64,000 nucleotides of DNA, from NCBI RefSeq assembly GCF_014196195.1, contig NZ_JACIDF010000003.1, positions 124,001 through 188,000 on the forward strand. Reading direction: 5' to 3'. Shown one piece after another: positions 17,268 to 28,641 of the stretch. The translations under genes were made by a program, and so were the position numbers. How positions within the stretch are numbered: the first letter of the stretch is position 1; each line of letters begins with the position of its first letter. The DNA comes from Anoxybacteroides rupiense (GTDB lineage: Bacteria; Bacillota; Bacilli; Bacillales; Anoxybacillaceae). Below the pieces are notes generated by a model. It did not search any database. It was not told the origin of the DNA and was given only the letters and a program-made list of their open reading frames with translations.

Positions 17268-20200
17268 TTGTCGTTTGTCCACCTTCATGTACGGAGCGGC
17301 TATAGCTTGTTAAAGAGTGCAGTAAAAATTCATGATTTAGTGAAAAAAGCGAGTGAACTGGGTTTTAGGTCGTTAGCTTTAACAGATGAAAACGTACTAT
17401 ACGGGGCGGTGACTTTCTATCAAGAATGCCAAAAATATCAGATTAAACCGATCATCGGTATGATTACACATATTAAAGTGGGAGAGAGGGAAGCGTATCC
17501 GCTGGTGCTTTTAGCAAAAAACAATATAGGTTATCGCCATTTAATGAAAATTAGCAGCATCATTCAAACAAGTGAACCTGATGGAATCCCAGAAGAACGG
17601 CTTCAGCGTTATAGCAATGAGCTGATCGCCATTTCTCCAGGAAGGGATGGTTATGTTGAGTCATTAGTGAGAAGAAATGAGTTCGAAAAAGCGATCAAGT
17701 GTATGGCCTCATATAAACAACTATTTGGAGATGATGCTTTTTATCTGGCGGTTCAACGGCATGGTGTGGAAGAAAAATGGCAGCATGAGCTTGTACAGCT
17801 GAGCAAGGCAACGAATACGCCGCTTGTTGCTACCAACGATGTGCGTTACATCGAGAAGGAAGATGCTTTCGTTCACGATTGCTTGCTTGCAATTCAGCAG
17901 GGGATGAAACTTCATGATGAAGGAAGGAGAACGCTTGGAAGTGACGAATACTATTTAAAATCAACCGATGAAATGGCGAGCCTGTTTGCTGATTTACCTG
18001 AAGCATTAAGCAATACAGAAAAAATTGCTTCCCTGTGCCAAGTTGACATTGAATTAGGCAGATTGCGGCTTCCTAAATATCCTGTACCAGCAAACGAAAA
18101 TGTTCATCAGCATTTGGAGCGTCTTTGTTTGAAAGGATTATATGAACGCATCCCGTCTCCATCATCGGAATATCTTGAGCGCCTTCGTTATGAGCTAAAA
18201 ACGATTGAGGAGATGAATTTTAGCGATTATTTTTTAATTGTCGCTGATTTTATCAGCTTTGCGCGAGAACAAGGAATCACAATGGGACCGGGACGCGGTT
18301 CAGCTGCGGGATCGCTTGTGGCCTTTACTCTGTATATTACCCATGTCGACCCTGTTCAGTATGGTTTATTATTTGAGCGTTTTTTGAATCCTGAGCGCGT
18401 TTCTCTTCCTGATATTGATATCGATTTTCCAGATGAGCGGCGCGATGAAGTGATTCAGTATGTGGCACGCAAATACGGAACGCAACATGTTGCTCAAATT
18501 ATTACATTTGGTACATTTGGAGCGCGAGCCGCTATTCGCGATGTCGCTAAGGCCATGGGAGTGCGTCCGGAAGAAATAGAGCAAATCGCAAAGCATATCC
18601 CTAACAAAATGGGGATCACACTGCAAGAAGCATATGACCAGGTCCCTTTGTTAAAAAAAGCTGTTCAGACATCGCCAGAGCTGCGAAAAGTCTTTGCTAC
18701 AGCATTGCGATTGGAAGGGCTTCCACGGCATTCATCCACTCATGCGGCCGGGGTGGTGATAAGCGAACAGCCGCTGTCGGACATCGTACCGTTGCAGCAA
18801 GGGCATGGCGACATTTACTTAACTCAATATCCAATGGACGTATTAGAACAGCTTGGTTTGTTGAAAATGGATTTTCTTGGCCTGCGCACTTTAACCTTCA
18901 TTAGCAATGTGTGCAAGCTGATTTATCAAAAAACAGGGAAATTTGTTGATGTACAAAATGTTCCGCTCCACGATGAACGAACGTTTGCCTTGCTAAGTAG
19001 AGGAGATACAACAGGAATTTTTCAATTGGAATCAGAAGGGATCAAAAACGTACTGAAGCAGCTAAGACCGTCGCAATTTGAGGATATTGTCGCCGTCAAT
19101 GCTTTATATCGTCCGGGACCGATAGACTTTATTCCAATATATATCAAAAGAAAGCATGGGCATGAAGCCGCTGTCTTTCTTCATCCGGACCTTGCACCTA
19201 TTTTACAGTCAACATACGGGGTCTTGATTTATCAAGAGCAGATTATGCAAATAGCAGCAAAAATGGCTGGCTTTTCATTAGGTCAAGCTGATTTATTGCG
19301 GCGAGCGATAGGGAAAAAGAACAAGGAGATTCTTGATCAAGAGCGATCCCGCTTTGTCAAAGGATGTATGGAGAAAGGATATGACAAAACGCTTGCTCAT
19401 GAACTATACGATTTGATTGTCCGCTTTGCCAATTATGGATTTAACCGAAGCCATGCGGTTGCTTACAGTATGATTTCCTATCAATTGGCCTATTTAAAAG
19501 CGCATTATCCGCTATATTTTTATGCGGCTTTATTGACTGTTTCCATTGGAGACGAAGAAAAAGTGAGCTCATGCATACAAGAGATGAGACAACGGAAGAT
19601 TGTGCTGCTTCCGCCTTCGATTAATCGAAGCTATTATTCATTTTCCATTGAAAACGGATCAATCCGTTATAGTCTTGCAGCGATTAAGCATGTTGGTGCT
19701 CAAGCGGTCAACGCGATTATTCAAGAAAGAAAAAAACGTCCGTTTTCCGATTTATTCGATTTTTGTCTTCGCCTATCCAAAAAAACGGTGAATCGGAAAA
19801 TGATCGAATCTCTCATATTGGCAGGTTGTTTTGATGAATTTGGCATTGAGCGTGCAACATTGCTGGCAAGTGTCGAAGTAGCGATGGAGCATGCTGAACT
19901 GATGGGACCATATTATGAGTATGATGAAAGCGATCAATCAATCATAGCCGGACTATCTTTTAAACCAAAATATGTAGAAGCCTCTCCGTTTTCTTTTGAC
20001 GAAAAGCTTCAATATGAAAAGGATTTGCTTGGTGTGTATGTCTCGCCTCATCCCGTTTTAGCGCATCTTGATCAATTTCAAGCGGCAGGAGCAGTGCCGG
20101 TCAGTTCGATCAAAAAAGAGCAAAACGGCTCCTATTTACGGATTGGCGCCTATATTCTTTTGGAGCGCAAGACGAGAACCAAAAAAGGCGAAGAAATGTC

Positions 20201-20609
20201 GTTTTTGACAGTAAGCGATGAAAGCGGCGAATTGTCCGCTATTGCTTTTCCTGAAGTGTATCATCGCTATCATTCTTCCTTAAAAAAAGGCGAGATTTTG
20301 TTGCTGGAAGGAAAAATAGAAGTCCGGCAAGCGGCGATTCATTTCATTATCAAAAAGGTGATTCCGCTCGATGAGCTGGACAAGCCAACGCTTTATTTAA
20401 AAATTTGCCCTGATCATATTCACAGCGGAAAAATGGCAAAGCTCAAAACGATTTTGGAGCATCATCACGGTTATGTACCTGTCGTTCTCTATTATGAAAA
20501 AGAGCGCAAAACGGTGAAGCTGTCTGACGAATACCAAGTGAACGCTTCTGCTGACTGCCTAGCAGAATTAAAAGCATTGTTAGGAGGCACATATGTTGTG
20601 CTAAAATAA
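17268..20609 (+). CDS. dnaE: DNA polymerase III alpha subunit DnaE
   Basis: C-family replicative polymerase of 1113 residues; in low-GC Gram-positives it extends primers on the lagging strand before PolC takes over. Domains: PHP (about 1-270, starting FVHLHVRSGYSLLKSAV), polymerase palm and fingers (about 280-800) with the catalytic acidic motif DIDIDFPDERRDEV and a third Asp in LLKMDFLGLRTL, helix-hairpin-helix/tandem region around 800-900, and an OB fold around 970-1050 (LRIGAYILLERKTRTKKGEE). TTG start with AAAAGGAGGGAGGAGCA; upstream in-frame codons overlap this site. A promoter TTGCGT-18-TATAAT lies just upstream (-10 at about 17240). Confidence 0.96.
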   Translation: MSFVHLHVRSGYSLLKSAVKIHDLVKKASELGFRSLALTDENVLYGAVTFYQECQKYQIKPIIGMITHIKVGEREAYPLVLLAKNNIGYRHLMKISSIIQTSEPDGIPEERLQRYSNELIAISPGRDGYVESLVRRNEFEKAIKCMASYKQLFGDDAFYLAVQRHGVEEKWQHELVQLSKATNTPLVATNDVRYIEKEDAFVHDCLLAIQQGMKLHDEGRRTLGSDEYYLKSTDEMASLFADLPEALSNTEKIASLCQVDIELGRLRLPKYPVPANENVHQHLERLCLKGLYERIPSPSSEYLERLRYELKTIEEMNFSDYFLIVADFISFAREQGITMGPGRGSAAGSLVAFTLYITHVDPVQYGLLFERFLNPERVSLPDIDIDFPDERRDEVIQYVARKYGTQHVAQIITFGTFGARAAIRDVAKAMGVRPEEIEQIAKHIPNKMGITLQEAYDQVPLLKKAVQTSPELRKVFATALRLEGLPRHSSTHAAGVVISEQPLSDIVPLQQGHGDIYLTQYPMDVLEQLGLLKMDFLGLRTLTFISNVCKLIYQKTGKFVDVQNVPLHDERTFALLSRGDTTGIFQLESEGIKNVLKQLRPSQFEDIVAVNALYRPGPIDFIPIYIKRKHGHEAAVFLHPDLAPILQSTYGVLIYQEQIMQIAAKMAGFSLGQADLLRRAIGKKNKEILDQERSRFVKGCMEKGYDKTLAHELYDLIVRFANYGFNRSHAVAYSMISYQLAYLKAHYPLYFYAALLTVSIGDEEKVSSCIQEMRQRKIVLLPPSINRSYYSFSIENGSIRYSLAAIKHVGAQAVNAIIQERKKRPFSDLFDFCLRLSKKTVNRKMIESLILAGCFDEFGIERATLLASVEVAMEHAELMGPYYEYDESDQSIIAGLSFKPKYVEASPFSFDEKLQYEKDLLGVYVSPHPVLAHLDQFQAAGAVPVSSIKKEQNGSYLRIGAYILLERKTRTKKGEEMSFLTVSDESGELSAIAFPEVYHRYHSSLKKGEILLLEGKIEVRQAAIHFIIKKVIPLDELDKPTLYLKICPDHIHSGKMAKLKTILEHHHGYVPVVLYYEKERKTVKLSDEYQVNASADCLAELKALLGGTYVVLK

Positions 20610-20657
20610 TGTTTTCTTTACTAATGCTTCATTTTATTATATTGTATAAACGTTAGG

Positions 20658-20668
20658 TGGTCAGACCA
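20658..20668. promoter_or_regulatory. GntR/FadR-type operator TGGTCAGACCA
   Basis: A perfect TGGTC-A-GACCA palindrome lies just after a TATAAA element and before the malic-enzyme remnant. This is the operator type known for FadR-subfamily GntR regulators such as PdhR and LldR/LutR. A regulator of that subfamily is encoded 530 bp downstream, which makes it the likely ligand of the site. Confidence 0.6.
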
Positions 20669-20699
20669 GTTATGGCCGTTTCATAATTATAAGGAATGA

Positions 20700-21174
20700 A
20701 TGTATGTGTCTTTGCGTAAAGAGGCCTTATATATTCATAAAGCGCATGAAGGAAAGCGAGAAATGATAGCAGGAGCTTGGATAGCGGAAATGATTCGTTC
20801 GCTGAACGGCCGGCCAATGATTTTTGCAATGGCCAATCCGGTTCTGGAAATGATGCCGGAAGAAGCACTTCAAGCAGGAGCTGTTGTCGTTGGAACAGGA
20901 TGATCAGATGATCCGAATCAAGTCGATCATGTTCTGGCGTTTCCAGGCATCTTCCGAGGTGCTTTAGAGGTTCGGCGCGATAAATGAATGAAAAAATGAA
21001 AATCGCTGCTGTGGAAGCAGCCGCTTCACTTGTTTCAGAAGATGAATGGCGTACCAGTTGATCCGCGGGTCGCATCGGTTGTTGCAGCTAAGCCAGCGGT
21101 GAAGACAGGAGCTGCCCGCATTCGTATGAGTTCTGAAGGAATGGAGAGTAAAACAAGACAAATGCAGCGATGAT
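20700..21174 (+). pseudogene. ytsJ: Decayed NAD(P)-malic enzyme (ytsJ remnant)
   Basis: The C-terminal part of a malic enzyme is readable but broken. The first frame gives RPMIFAMANPVLEMMPEE then AGAVVVGTG, where the following Arg codon of the family motif GTGRSD has become TGA. Reading on gives DPNQVDHVLAFPGIFRGALE, another stop, a shift to MKIAAVEAAASLVSEDE, and a further shift to VPVDPRVASVVAAKPAVKTG. The N-terminal two thirds is missing and the start segment seems internally deleted. In B. subtilis ytsJ lies exactly between dnaE and accDA, so this is the decayed orthologue. It would have converted malate to pyruvate. Confidence 0.85.
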
Positions 21175-21196
21175 GTAGGCGAGTGATCATGAAAGG

Positions 21197-21832
21197 ATGA
21201 CGGAAAAAGTATACGTTGAAATTTTGCAAAGTATTTATCATATTATTGAAGAAGACGGGCTTGTCGCAGGAGATAAAATTCCTTCTGAGCGGGAATTGTC
21301 CGAAAGGCTGAAGGTGGGGCGTTCCTCTGTAAGGGAAGCGCTCCGCTCCCTTGAATTTCTTGGGCTTATTGAAACGAGACGCGGAGAAGGAACCTATTTA
21401 AAGAAATTTGGTGAGCATCAGTTCATTCAATTGCTAGGCATGTTTATTTTACAAGAAAAAAAAGCCAATGCTGACCTCGTGGAAACAAAGCAGCTGATTG
21501 AACAGCTTGGCTTGACGCTAGCATGTGAGCGCAGGACGAAAGAACAGCTGAATGAGCTTAAAGCGATGATTGATCAACATTCCATTGACTATGAAACATT
21601 TTTTCAGTGGGTATTTCAAGTAGGAAATAATTATTTGCTTGAACGGATTTGGCGAGTTCTAAGCGATTTTTTCCAGCTTCATCATGATACACGATTGTTT
21701 CCGCTTGCTTTTTACCAGCAAATGCACATCGTTTTAGAAAAGCAACAGCTTCCTGATGCTCTCAAATTGTTGACCGAGAATACGGCCACACCATTATACC
21801 GATTGCCAAAGGAGGGAACACCCTTTGCTTAA
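21197..21832 (+). CDS. GntR-family (FadR subfamily) transcriptional regulator
   Basis: A 211-residue regulator. Residues about 1-70 form the GntR winged helix ([20 protein letters not shown], then [17 protein letters not shown]). The C-terminal all-helical part (about 80-205) corresponds to an FCD-like effector domain but is short and keeps few of the usual metal-binding His residues. The operator-like TGGTCAGACCA upstream of the dead malic enzyme suggests this protein once controlled ytsJ; it overlaps accD by eight bases and may now act on accDA. The ATG has a poorly spaced GAAAGG directly before it, so the exact start is less certain. Confidence 0.85.
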   Translation: MTEKVYVEILQSIYHIIEEDGLVAGDKIPSERELSERLKVGRSSVREALRSLEFLGLIETRRGEGTYLKKFGEHQFIQLLGMFILQEKKANADLVETKQLIEQLGLTLACERRTKEQLNELKAMIDQHSIDYETFFQWVFQVGNNYLLERIWRVLSDFFQLHHDTRLFPLAFYQQMHIVLEKQQLPDALKLLTENTATPLYRLPKEGTPFA

Positions 21833-22697
21833 AGAGCTATTTACAAAAAAGAAAAAATATGCTTCTGTTCCTTCAGAGCAAGTAAAACAAGACGTTCCTG
21901 AAGGAATTATGACAAAATGTCCAAAATGCAAAAAAATTATGTATACAAAAGAGCTAATGAAAAATTTGCGTGTTTGCATGAGCTGCGGCTACCATCATCC
22001 TCTGCCAGCGCGCGAACGCATTGATAGCTTGCTTGATGAAGGAAGCTTTCAGGAATACGATTCAGAAATGATTTCCGAAAATCCGCTCCAGTTCCCTGAT
22101 TATCTTGAAAAATTGGAGGCAGATCGCCGCAAATCGCAATTAAACGAAGCAGTTGTGACAGGAACGGGAACATTAAATGAACGCCCTCTTGTCATTGCTG
22201 TTATGGACTCAGCGTTTCGTATGGGAAGTATGGGATCCGTTGTCGGTGAAAAAATTGCGCGAGCGGTCGAAAAAGCAAGGGAGCTTCAGGTGCCATTTGT
22301 CATTTTTACCGCTTCCGGGGGAGCACGTATGCAAGAGGGAGTGCTGAGCCTGATGCAAATGGCGAAAACGAGCGCGGCATTAAAGCGGTTTAGCGATGAC
22401 GGCGGGCTGATCATTTCGATTATGACCCATCCAACAACGGGAGGAGTATCGGCAAGCTTTGCTTCACTTGGCGATTATAATTTTGCTGAGCCTGGCGCAT
22501 TAATTGGATTTGCCGGCCGCCGGGTCATTGAGCAAACCGTGCGTGAGGAGCTGCCGGAAGACTTTCAAACAGCGGAATTTTTACTTAAGCATGGACAGCT
22601 TGATGCGGTGATCCATCGGCACGAATTAAAGGAGACGTTAGCGAATGTGCTTGATATTCATCAGACAGGAGGCGATGGCGAATGGTGGGCGAATTAG
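21825..22697 (+). CDS. accD: Acetyl-CoA carboxylase carboxyltransferase beta subunit
   Basis: With AccA it transfers carboxyl from carboxybiotin-BCCP to acetyl-CoA, giving malonyl-CoA for fatty-acid synthesis. The 290-residue sequence has an N-terminal four-Cys zinc ribbon (CPKCKK then [10 protein letters not shown], residues about 28-50) and the crotonase-like core with [12 protein letters not shown] near 165 and [12 protein letters not shown] near 207. TTG start, with AAAGGAGGG nine bases upstream, lying within the end of the GntR gene. Its own 3' end overlaps accA by 16 bases, so accD-accA are tightly coupled. Confidence 0.96.
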   Translation: MLKELFTKKKKYASVPSEQVKQDVPEGIMTKCPKCKKIMYTKELMKNLRVCMSCGYHHPLPARERIDSLLDEGSFQEYDSEMISENPLQFPDYLEKLEADRRKSQLNEAVVTGTGTLNERPLVIAVMDSAFRMGSMGSVVGEKIARAVEKARELQVPFVIFTASGGARMQEGVLSLMQMAKTSAALKRFSDDGGLIISIMTHPTTGGVSASFASLGDYNFAEPGALIGFAGRRVIEQTVREELPEDFQTAEFLLKHGQLDAVIHRHELKETLANVLDIHQTGGDGEWWAN

Positions 22698-23659
22698 AAT
22701 TTGAAAAACCGCTGATTGAATTGCGCAAGAAAATTAGTGAATTAAAAGAGTTCACTCAAACAGCCGATGTAGATTTATCGGCGGAAATTGAAAAGCTCGA
22801 GGCGAGACTTGAAAAGCTAGAAAATGAAACATACGCAAATTTAACGCCATGGGATCGCGTACAAATTGCTCGTCATCCGAATCGGCCAACGACGCTTGAT
22901 TATATTGAACGGCTGTTTACCAATTTTTTAGAATGCCATGGAGATCGCTTGTTTGGCGATGACGAAGCGATCGTTGGAGGAATTGCGAAATATCATGGCC
23001 TTCCTGTAACTGTAATTGGTCATCAGCGCGGCAAAGATACGAAGGAAAACATTCGCCGCAATTTTGGGATGCCTCATCCGGAAGGATATCGCAAAGCCTT
23101 ACGTCTGATGAAACAAGCGGAAAAATTTAATCGTCCGATTATTTGTTTTATTGATACAAAAGGTGCCTATCCAGGAAAAGCCGCAGAAGAACGCGGACAG
23201 AGTGAGGCAATTGCAAGAAATTTATTTGAAATGGCAGGATTGACGGTGCCGGTGGTTTGCATTGTGATCGGTGAGGGGGGAAGCGGCGGCGCTTTGGCGC
23301 TTGGTGTCGGCAACCATATTCATATGTTGGAGAATTCAACGTACTCAGTCATTTCTCCAGAAGGAGCCGCCGCGATTTTATGGAAGGATGCGTCGCTTGC
23401 AAAACGGGCTGCTGAAACGATGAAGATTACTGCTGCTGACCTGCAAAAGCTTGGAGTCATCGATGAAATTATTCCTGAAGTTCGCGGTGGCGCTCATCGC
23501 AACTTAGATGAGCAAGCCCAATCGATTGATGCGGTGCTGAAGCAATCTTTGCAGGAGCTCCTTCCATTAGACGGCCTGGCTCTTGTCGAACAGCGCTATC
23601 GAAAATTTAGACAAATCGGTCAAATTGCTTTTTCAGAAGATTATTTAGAAGTAAAATAA
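22682..23659 (+). CDS. accA: Acetyl-CoA carboxylase carboxyltransferase alpha subunit
   Basis: Partner of AccD in the heterotetrameric carboxyltransferase. The 325-residue protein starts with a helical N-terminal region (about 1-55, coiled-coil-like [15 protein letters not shown]) and continues with the crotonase-fold core. Family motifs are [20 protein letters not shown] near 60, [19 protein letters not shown] near 118 and [14 protein letters not shown] near 199. The ATG lies inside accD. A terminator follows 11 bases after the stop, closing the regulator-accD-accA unit. Confidence 0.96.
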   Translation: MVGELEFEKPLIELRKKISELKEFTQTADVDLSAEIEKLEARLEKLENETYANLTPWDRVQIARHPNRPTTLDYIERLFTNFLECHGDRLFGDDEAIVGGIAKYHGLPVTVIGHQRGKDTKENIRRNFGMPHPEGYRKALRLMKQAEKFNRPIICFIDTKGAYPGKAAEERGQSEAIARNLFEMAGLTVPVVCIVIGEGGSGGALALGVGNHIHMLENSTYSVISPEGAAAILWKDASLAKRAAETMKITAADLQKLGVIDEIIPEVRGGAHRNLDEQAQSIDAVLKQSLQELLPLDGLALVEQRYRKFRQIGQIAFSEDYLEVK

Positions 23660-23669
23660 AAATAGAAAC

Positions 23670-23703
23670 GAAGCTGTCTCATCGATTGGGACAGCTTTTT
23701 GCC
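23670..23703 (+). terminator. Terminator after accA
   Basis: GAAGCTGTC pairs with GACAGCTTT across an 11-base loop and runs into TTTTTT. Confidence 0.85.
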
Positions 23704-23762
23704 TATCAAAATTGAACGATATCCATCGAGCAGCCTCTCCCTTCGAAACCACGTGTAGGTGA

Positions 23763-24851
<1,089 letters not shown>

Positions 24852-24900
24852 AAAGCGTGGTATCGTTACCATAAAGATGGATGAAAGGGAGAATGCAAAA

Positions 24901-26661
24901 ATGCGGAAAACGAAAATTGTTTGTACGATAGGTCCCGCAAGCGAAAGTGTTGAAACGCTTATTGAGCTTATTGAAGCAGGAATGAATGTGGCGCGTTTGA
25001 ATTTTTCGCACGGAGATTATGTAGAGCACGGACAACGAATAAAAAATATTCGTGAAGCAGCTAAGCAGACAAGAAAAACAGTAGCGATTCTTCTTGATAC
25101 AAAAGGCCCGGAAATCCGTACGCACAATATGAAAAATGGGGCGATTGAATTAAAAGAAAACTCGCAAATTATCATCTCGATGGATGAAGTGCTAGGAACA
25201 GAGGAAAAATTCTCTGTCACGTATGAAGGGCTCATGAACGATGTTGATTTGGGCGATAAGATTTTGCTTGATGACGGTTTAATTGCTCTTGAAGTAATCG
25301 CTGTTCATAAACAGGAACGAGAAATTGTCGCGAAAGTATTAAACAGCGGCATCCTGAAAAATAAAAAAGGGGTCAATGTTCCAGGAGTTCGCGTCAATTT
25401 GCCTGGCATTACCGATAAAGACCGCCAAGATATTTTGTTCGGCATCGAAGAAGGAATTGACTTTATTGCTGCTTCTTTTGTGCGCCGCGCTTCAGATGTG
25501 CTTGAGATTCGTGAATTGCTTGAGGCGCAAAATGCGCTGGATATAAAAATCATTGCCAAAATTGAAAATCAAGAGGGCGTCGATAATATTGATGAAATTC
25601 TTGAAGTGGCAGACGGATTGATGGTGGCTCGTGGCGATTTAGGAGTTGAGATTCCGGCAGAAGAGGTTCCGCTTGTACAAAAAGAGCTAATCAAGAAATG
25701 TAACGCTCTTGGCAAACCAGTCATTACTGCGACACAAATGTTGGACTCCATGCAGCGCAATCCGCGGCCAACGCGAGCGGAAGCAAGCGATGTCGCGAAT
25801 GCCATTTTAGACGGAACAGACGCGATTATGCTGTCAGGAGAAACAGCGGCAGGGCATTATCCGGTCGAAGCTGTAAAAACGATGCATCGCATTGCCTTGC
25901 GCACAGAGCAAGCGTTGCAGTATCGTGATTTGTTAGTACAGCGAACAAAAGAGAGCGGTACGACGATTACGGATGCGATCGGCCAATCGGTTGCTCATAC
26001 GGCTCTAAATCTGGATGTGGCAGCTATTGTCACGCCGACTGTTAGCGGGCAAACCGCACGGATGATTTCGAAGTATCGACCAAAAGCGCCGATTATGGCT
26101 GTTACATCAAGCGAAGCTGTGTCAAGAAAACTTGCGCTTGCTTGGGGAGTATATACACAAGTAGCACCGCACGTTAATTCGACCGATGAAATGCTTGATA
26201 TTGCTGTGGAAGCTGCCGTAAAATCCGGCATCGCTAAACACGGTGATCTAGTGGTGATTACTGCGGGCGTGCCGATTGGAGAAACGGGTTCAACCAACTT
26301 AATGAAAGTGCATGTCATTGGTGACATCATTGCGAAAGGACAAGGCATCGGCCGCAAATCAGCTTTTGGAAAAGCGGTAATTGCTAAAACGGCAGAGGAA
26401 GCAAAGGAGAAAATGGTCGAGGGCGGCATCCTAGTCACATATAACACGGATGCTGATATGATTGAAGAGCTTGGAAAAGCGGCCGCCATTATTACTGAAG
26501 AAGGCGGTTTAACAAGCCATGCTGCTGTTGTTGGACTAAGTCTTGGCATTCCGGTCATTGTTGGAGTAGCAAATGCTACATCTATCTTAAAAGATGGTCA
26601 AGAAATCACAGTGGATCCGGGTTTCGGCGCCATCTATCAAGGACATGCAAGCGTGTTATAA
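24901..26661 (+). CDS. pyk: Pyruvate kinase with C-terminal PEP-utiliser domain
   Basis: Converts phosphoenolpyruvate plus ADP to pyruvate plus ATP. The 586-residue protein has the usual barrel (about 1-345) with [15 protein letters not shown], the catalytic [14 protein letters not shown] near 220 and [14 protein letters not shown], plus MLDSM and the C domain to about 470. As in Bacillus and Geobacillus enzymes, an extra C-terminal domain (about 475-586) resembles the phosphohistidine domain of PEP synthase, with [21 protein letters not shown]. The start is ATG behind GAAAGGGAG; longer upstream frame overlaps pfkA. It is co-transcribed with pfkA and followed by a strong terminator. Confidence 0.97.
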   Translation: MRKTKIVCTIGPASESVETLIELIEAGMNVARLNFSHGDYVEHGQRIKNIREAAKQTRKTVAILLDTKGPEIRTHNMKNGAIELKENSQIIISMDEVLGTEEKFSVTYEGLMNDVDLGDKILLDDGLIALEVIAVHKQEREIVAKVLNSGILKNKKGVNVPGVRVNLPGITDKDRQDILFGIEEGIDFIAASFVRRASDVLEIRELLEAQNALDIKIIAKIENQEGVDNIDEILEVADGLMVARGDLGVEIPAEEVPLVQKELIKKCNALGKPVITATQMLDSMQRNPRPTRAEASDVANAILDGTDAIMLSGETAAGHYPVEAVKTMHRIALRTEQALQYRDLLVQRTKESGTTITDAIGQSVAHTALNLDVAAIVTPTVSGQTARMISKYRPKAPIMAVTSSEAVSRKLALAWGVYTQVAPHVNSTDEMLDIAVEAAVKSGIAKHGDLVVITAGVPIGETGSTNLMKVHVIGDIIAKGQGIGRKSAFGKAVIAKTAEEAKEKMVEGGILVTYNTDADMIEELGKAAAIITEEGGLTSHAAVVGLSLGIPVIVGVANATSILKDGQEITVDPGFGAIYQGHASVL

Positions 26662-26668
26662 GCTATAA

Positions 26669-26705
26669 TAAAACAGAGAAGTCCAAATCTTCTCTGTTTT
26701 TATTT
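26669..26705 (+). terminator. Terminator after pyk
   Basis: AAAACAGAGAAG pairs with CTTCTCTGTTTT across a seven-base loop, then a T-rich tail. Confidence 0.94.
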
Positions 26706-26728
26706 TTTCCAAGGAAGGATGGAGCCAA

Positions 26729-27118
26729 ATGAAAATCTTGGTGGTGCTGTTTATTCTTATTCCAGCTCTTGAGATCTCTTTATTTGTCCTGTTCAGTCAC
26801 CTAGTTGGAGTCTGGCTGACGATTGCTTGTATCGCGATGACCGGCATCGGTGGAGTGTGGTTAGCGAAGCGTCAAGGGTTGACTTTGCTTCAGGAAGCAA
26901 GATGGGAACTAATGCATGGGCGTCTTCCAAACGGGGCATTGTTGGATGGAATATGCGTATTAGCAGGCGGCTTTTTATTATTAGTACCAGGCTTTCTGAC
27001 TGATGTCATTGGCTCCCTTCTGCTTTTTCCAGCTACAAGAAGGATGACCAAACCCATCATCGCCCGCTGGCTAAAAACGTTGATTGAAACCAAAACATTT
27101 TTTTATGTAAGAAGATAA
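26729..27118 (+). CDS. fxsA: FxsA-family membrane protein
   Basis: A 129-residue protein with hydrophobic segments at about residues 2-23, 26-46 and 70-100, and the conserved LVPGFLTDVIGSLLLFPATR stretch near 84-104 that marks the FxsA family. In E. coli FxsA eases exclusion of phage T7 when overexpressed; its normal role is unknown. ATG start with AAGGAAGGATGG upstream. It lies between the pyk terminator and its own terminator, convergent with ytvI. Confidence 0.9.
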   Translation: MKILVVLFILIPALEISLFVLFSHLVGVWLTIACIAMTGIGGVWLAKRQGLTLLQEARWELMHGRLPNGALLDGICVLAGGFLLLVPGFLTDVIGSLLLFPATRRMTKPIIARWLKTLIETKTFFYVRR

Positions 27119-27153
27119 GAGAGCCCTTCTATGTACAAAAAGAAGGGCTCTTC
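27119..27153. terminator. Terminator after fxsA
   Basis: AGAGCCCTTCT pairs with AGAAGGGCTCT over a short A-rich loop, right after the fxsA stop. A T run is lacking on the plus strand, so strength is uncertain. Confidence 0.75.
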
Positions 27154-27203
27154 AAACTGTTGATAAGCGCTTCTAATTGAGAGGAACGGATGCTTAAAAT
27201 AGA

Positions 27204-27235
27204 GATAGACAAAGGCAACAAGGACTTTGTCTACC
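27204..27235. repeat. Dispersed hairpin (GTAGACAAA type)
   Basis: GATAGACAAAG and CTTTGTCTACC pair around a short loop, directly downstream of ytvI on the minus strand. Close relatives are at 8592-8626 and 51307-51342. Here it may also serve as the ytvI terminator, since TATTTT follows on the minus strand. Confidence 0.6.
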
Positions 27236-27242
27236 AGTGATC

Positions 27243-28361
27243 TTATGTGCTAGGTTTTCCTTTAATAAACTGCCAAATGTCACGGAATACATTGGCACTA
27301 TGCAAAGCACGAATAATGACAAGGAGCACCGGGCCCGCAATAAGGCCCAGAAACCCGAGCAATTTAAAGCCAACAAATAAAGCAATTAATGTGGCAAGCG
27401 GATCAAGACCAATCGAGGATGATAAAACTTTAGGTTCCATAATTTGCCGTTGAACAAGTACAACGATATACAAAACGCCCAACCCGATGGCGAAGGGAAC
27501 GTCTCCGCTGACAGCGGAGTATATAATCCATGGAACAAAGACAATTCCTGTTCCTAGATAAGGCAAAATATCAACGATACCGATAATAAGCGAAATGGTA
27601 ATCGCGTAATCGACCCGTAAAATCAGGAGGCCAATTAGAACAATGACGGTTGTAATCGAAATGAGCGTCGCTTGTGCTTTAATAAAACCAAACAGCGCCT
27701 TTTTTAAATTCATAAATACGGTACGTCCGCTCGCTTGCGCTTTAGCCGGCAATAAACGCTGAGCAGCGCCGCTCCAGCGATACCAATCTTTACTAATAAA
27801 AAATGTAGCCAGCAATGAAAAGATAATGACAGTTGCTGCATTTGGCAGCCAGCCGATCAGCTGTGGAATGTTTTGCAGCACATTTTGCACAAATGCGCCG
27901 ACGGTTGTTGCCACTTTTGTGCCTACCGCTTGAATGTTGTTCATAATGGTATCTTGTTGGCTTGCATCTAGGCTTTTGAATAAAGTGGCCCAATCTTTAT
28001 ATATTGGGATAATTTGGCTAGCAAAAAAGTCCTCAATATAGAAAACTAACGTTTGGAAATGGGTCGGCACTACCGCTGCTAAATATTGAGTGCCCGATAC
28101 AATCTCGGCGATCAGCAACGTAACCAATCCTGCCAAGACAGCAAACAATAAAACTAATATGAAAATAACCGCTAAAGATCTCGGCATTTTTGCTTTTTTT
28201 TCTAAGTAGTTGACTAATGGGTTAATCATAAATGCAATAAAAAAAGCAATAATAAAGGGATATGTAACGGTTGCCGCATAATAAATAGCAGTGATGCCCA
28301 GTACAGCAGCCGCAACGACAAAAAGAAAGCGAAGAATGCTATATAAGTGGTTATGGGACAA
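27243..28361 (-). CDS. ytvI: AI-2E-type transporter, sporulation membrane protein YtvI
   Basis: A 372-residue polytopic membrane protein of the AI-2E transporter (PerM/UPF0118) superfamily. About eight hydrophobic segments are visible: three in residues 8-85, then after a soluble stretch (about 95-145) the rest, with the family motif DILPYLGTGIVFVPW near 265 and a C-terminal FVGFKLLGFLGLIAGPV near 330. The B. subtilis homologue is a SigE-controlled sporulation protein; its substrate is unknown. The start is TTG with GGAGGTGGAATT upstream. The gene is convergent with fxsA and divergent from ytwI. Confidence 0.87.
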   Translation of the reverse strand: MSHNHLYSILRFLFVVAAAVLGITAIYYAATVTYPFIIAFFIAFMINPLVNYLEKKAKMPRSLAVIFILVLLFAVLAGLVTLLIAEIVSGTQYLAAVVPTHFQTLVFYIEDFFASQIIPIYKDWATLFKSLDASQQDTIMNNIQAVGTKVATTVGAFVQNVLQNIPQLIGWLPNAATVIIFSLLATFFISKDWYRWSGAAQRLLPAKAQASGRTVFMNLKKALFGFIKAQATLISITTVIVLIGLLILRVDYAITISLIIGIVDILPYLGTGIVFVPWIIYSAVSGDVPFAIGLGVLYIVVLVQRQIMEPKVLSSSIGLDPLATLIALFVGFKLLGFLGLIAGPVLLVIIRALHSANVFRDIWQFIKGKPST

Positions 28362-28641
28362 AATTCCACCTCCGAAATTCTTCTATAAATATTATATAGA
28401 TATCACTTCATATTCGTATGGACATGAAGCTCATGTTGTTTTTACACAGCCGAGTCACTGAACATCAAATCGCTTCACAGGCTCGTAGATGGAGCTGATA
28501 GCGGCGTTGCGTTGTTGCTATTCGTTCGCGTGGCGTAAAGGTAAGTCATGAGACTCTTCTGTATAGTACTATATTACAATTTATATACGCTAATGAAAAG
28601 CGAGAGGTTTCAATTTATTCATAGAAAGGAAGAGGATCTTG

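Noticed and set aside
25995-26558. 187-residue open frame on the minus strand inside pyk
   Set aside because: Fully antisense to a well-conserved gene, Ser/Thr/Pro-rich shadow composition, no ribosome binding site.
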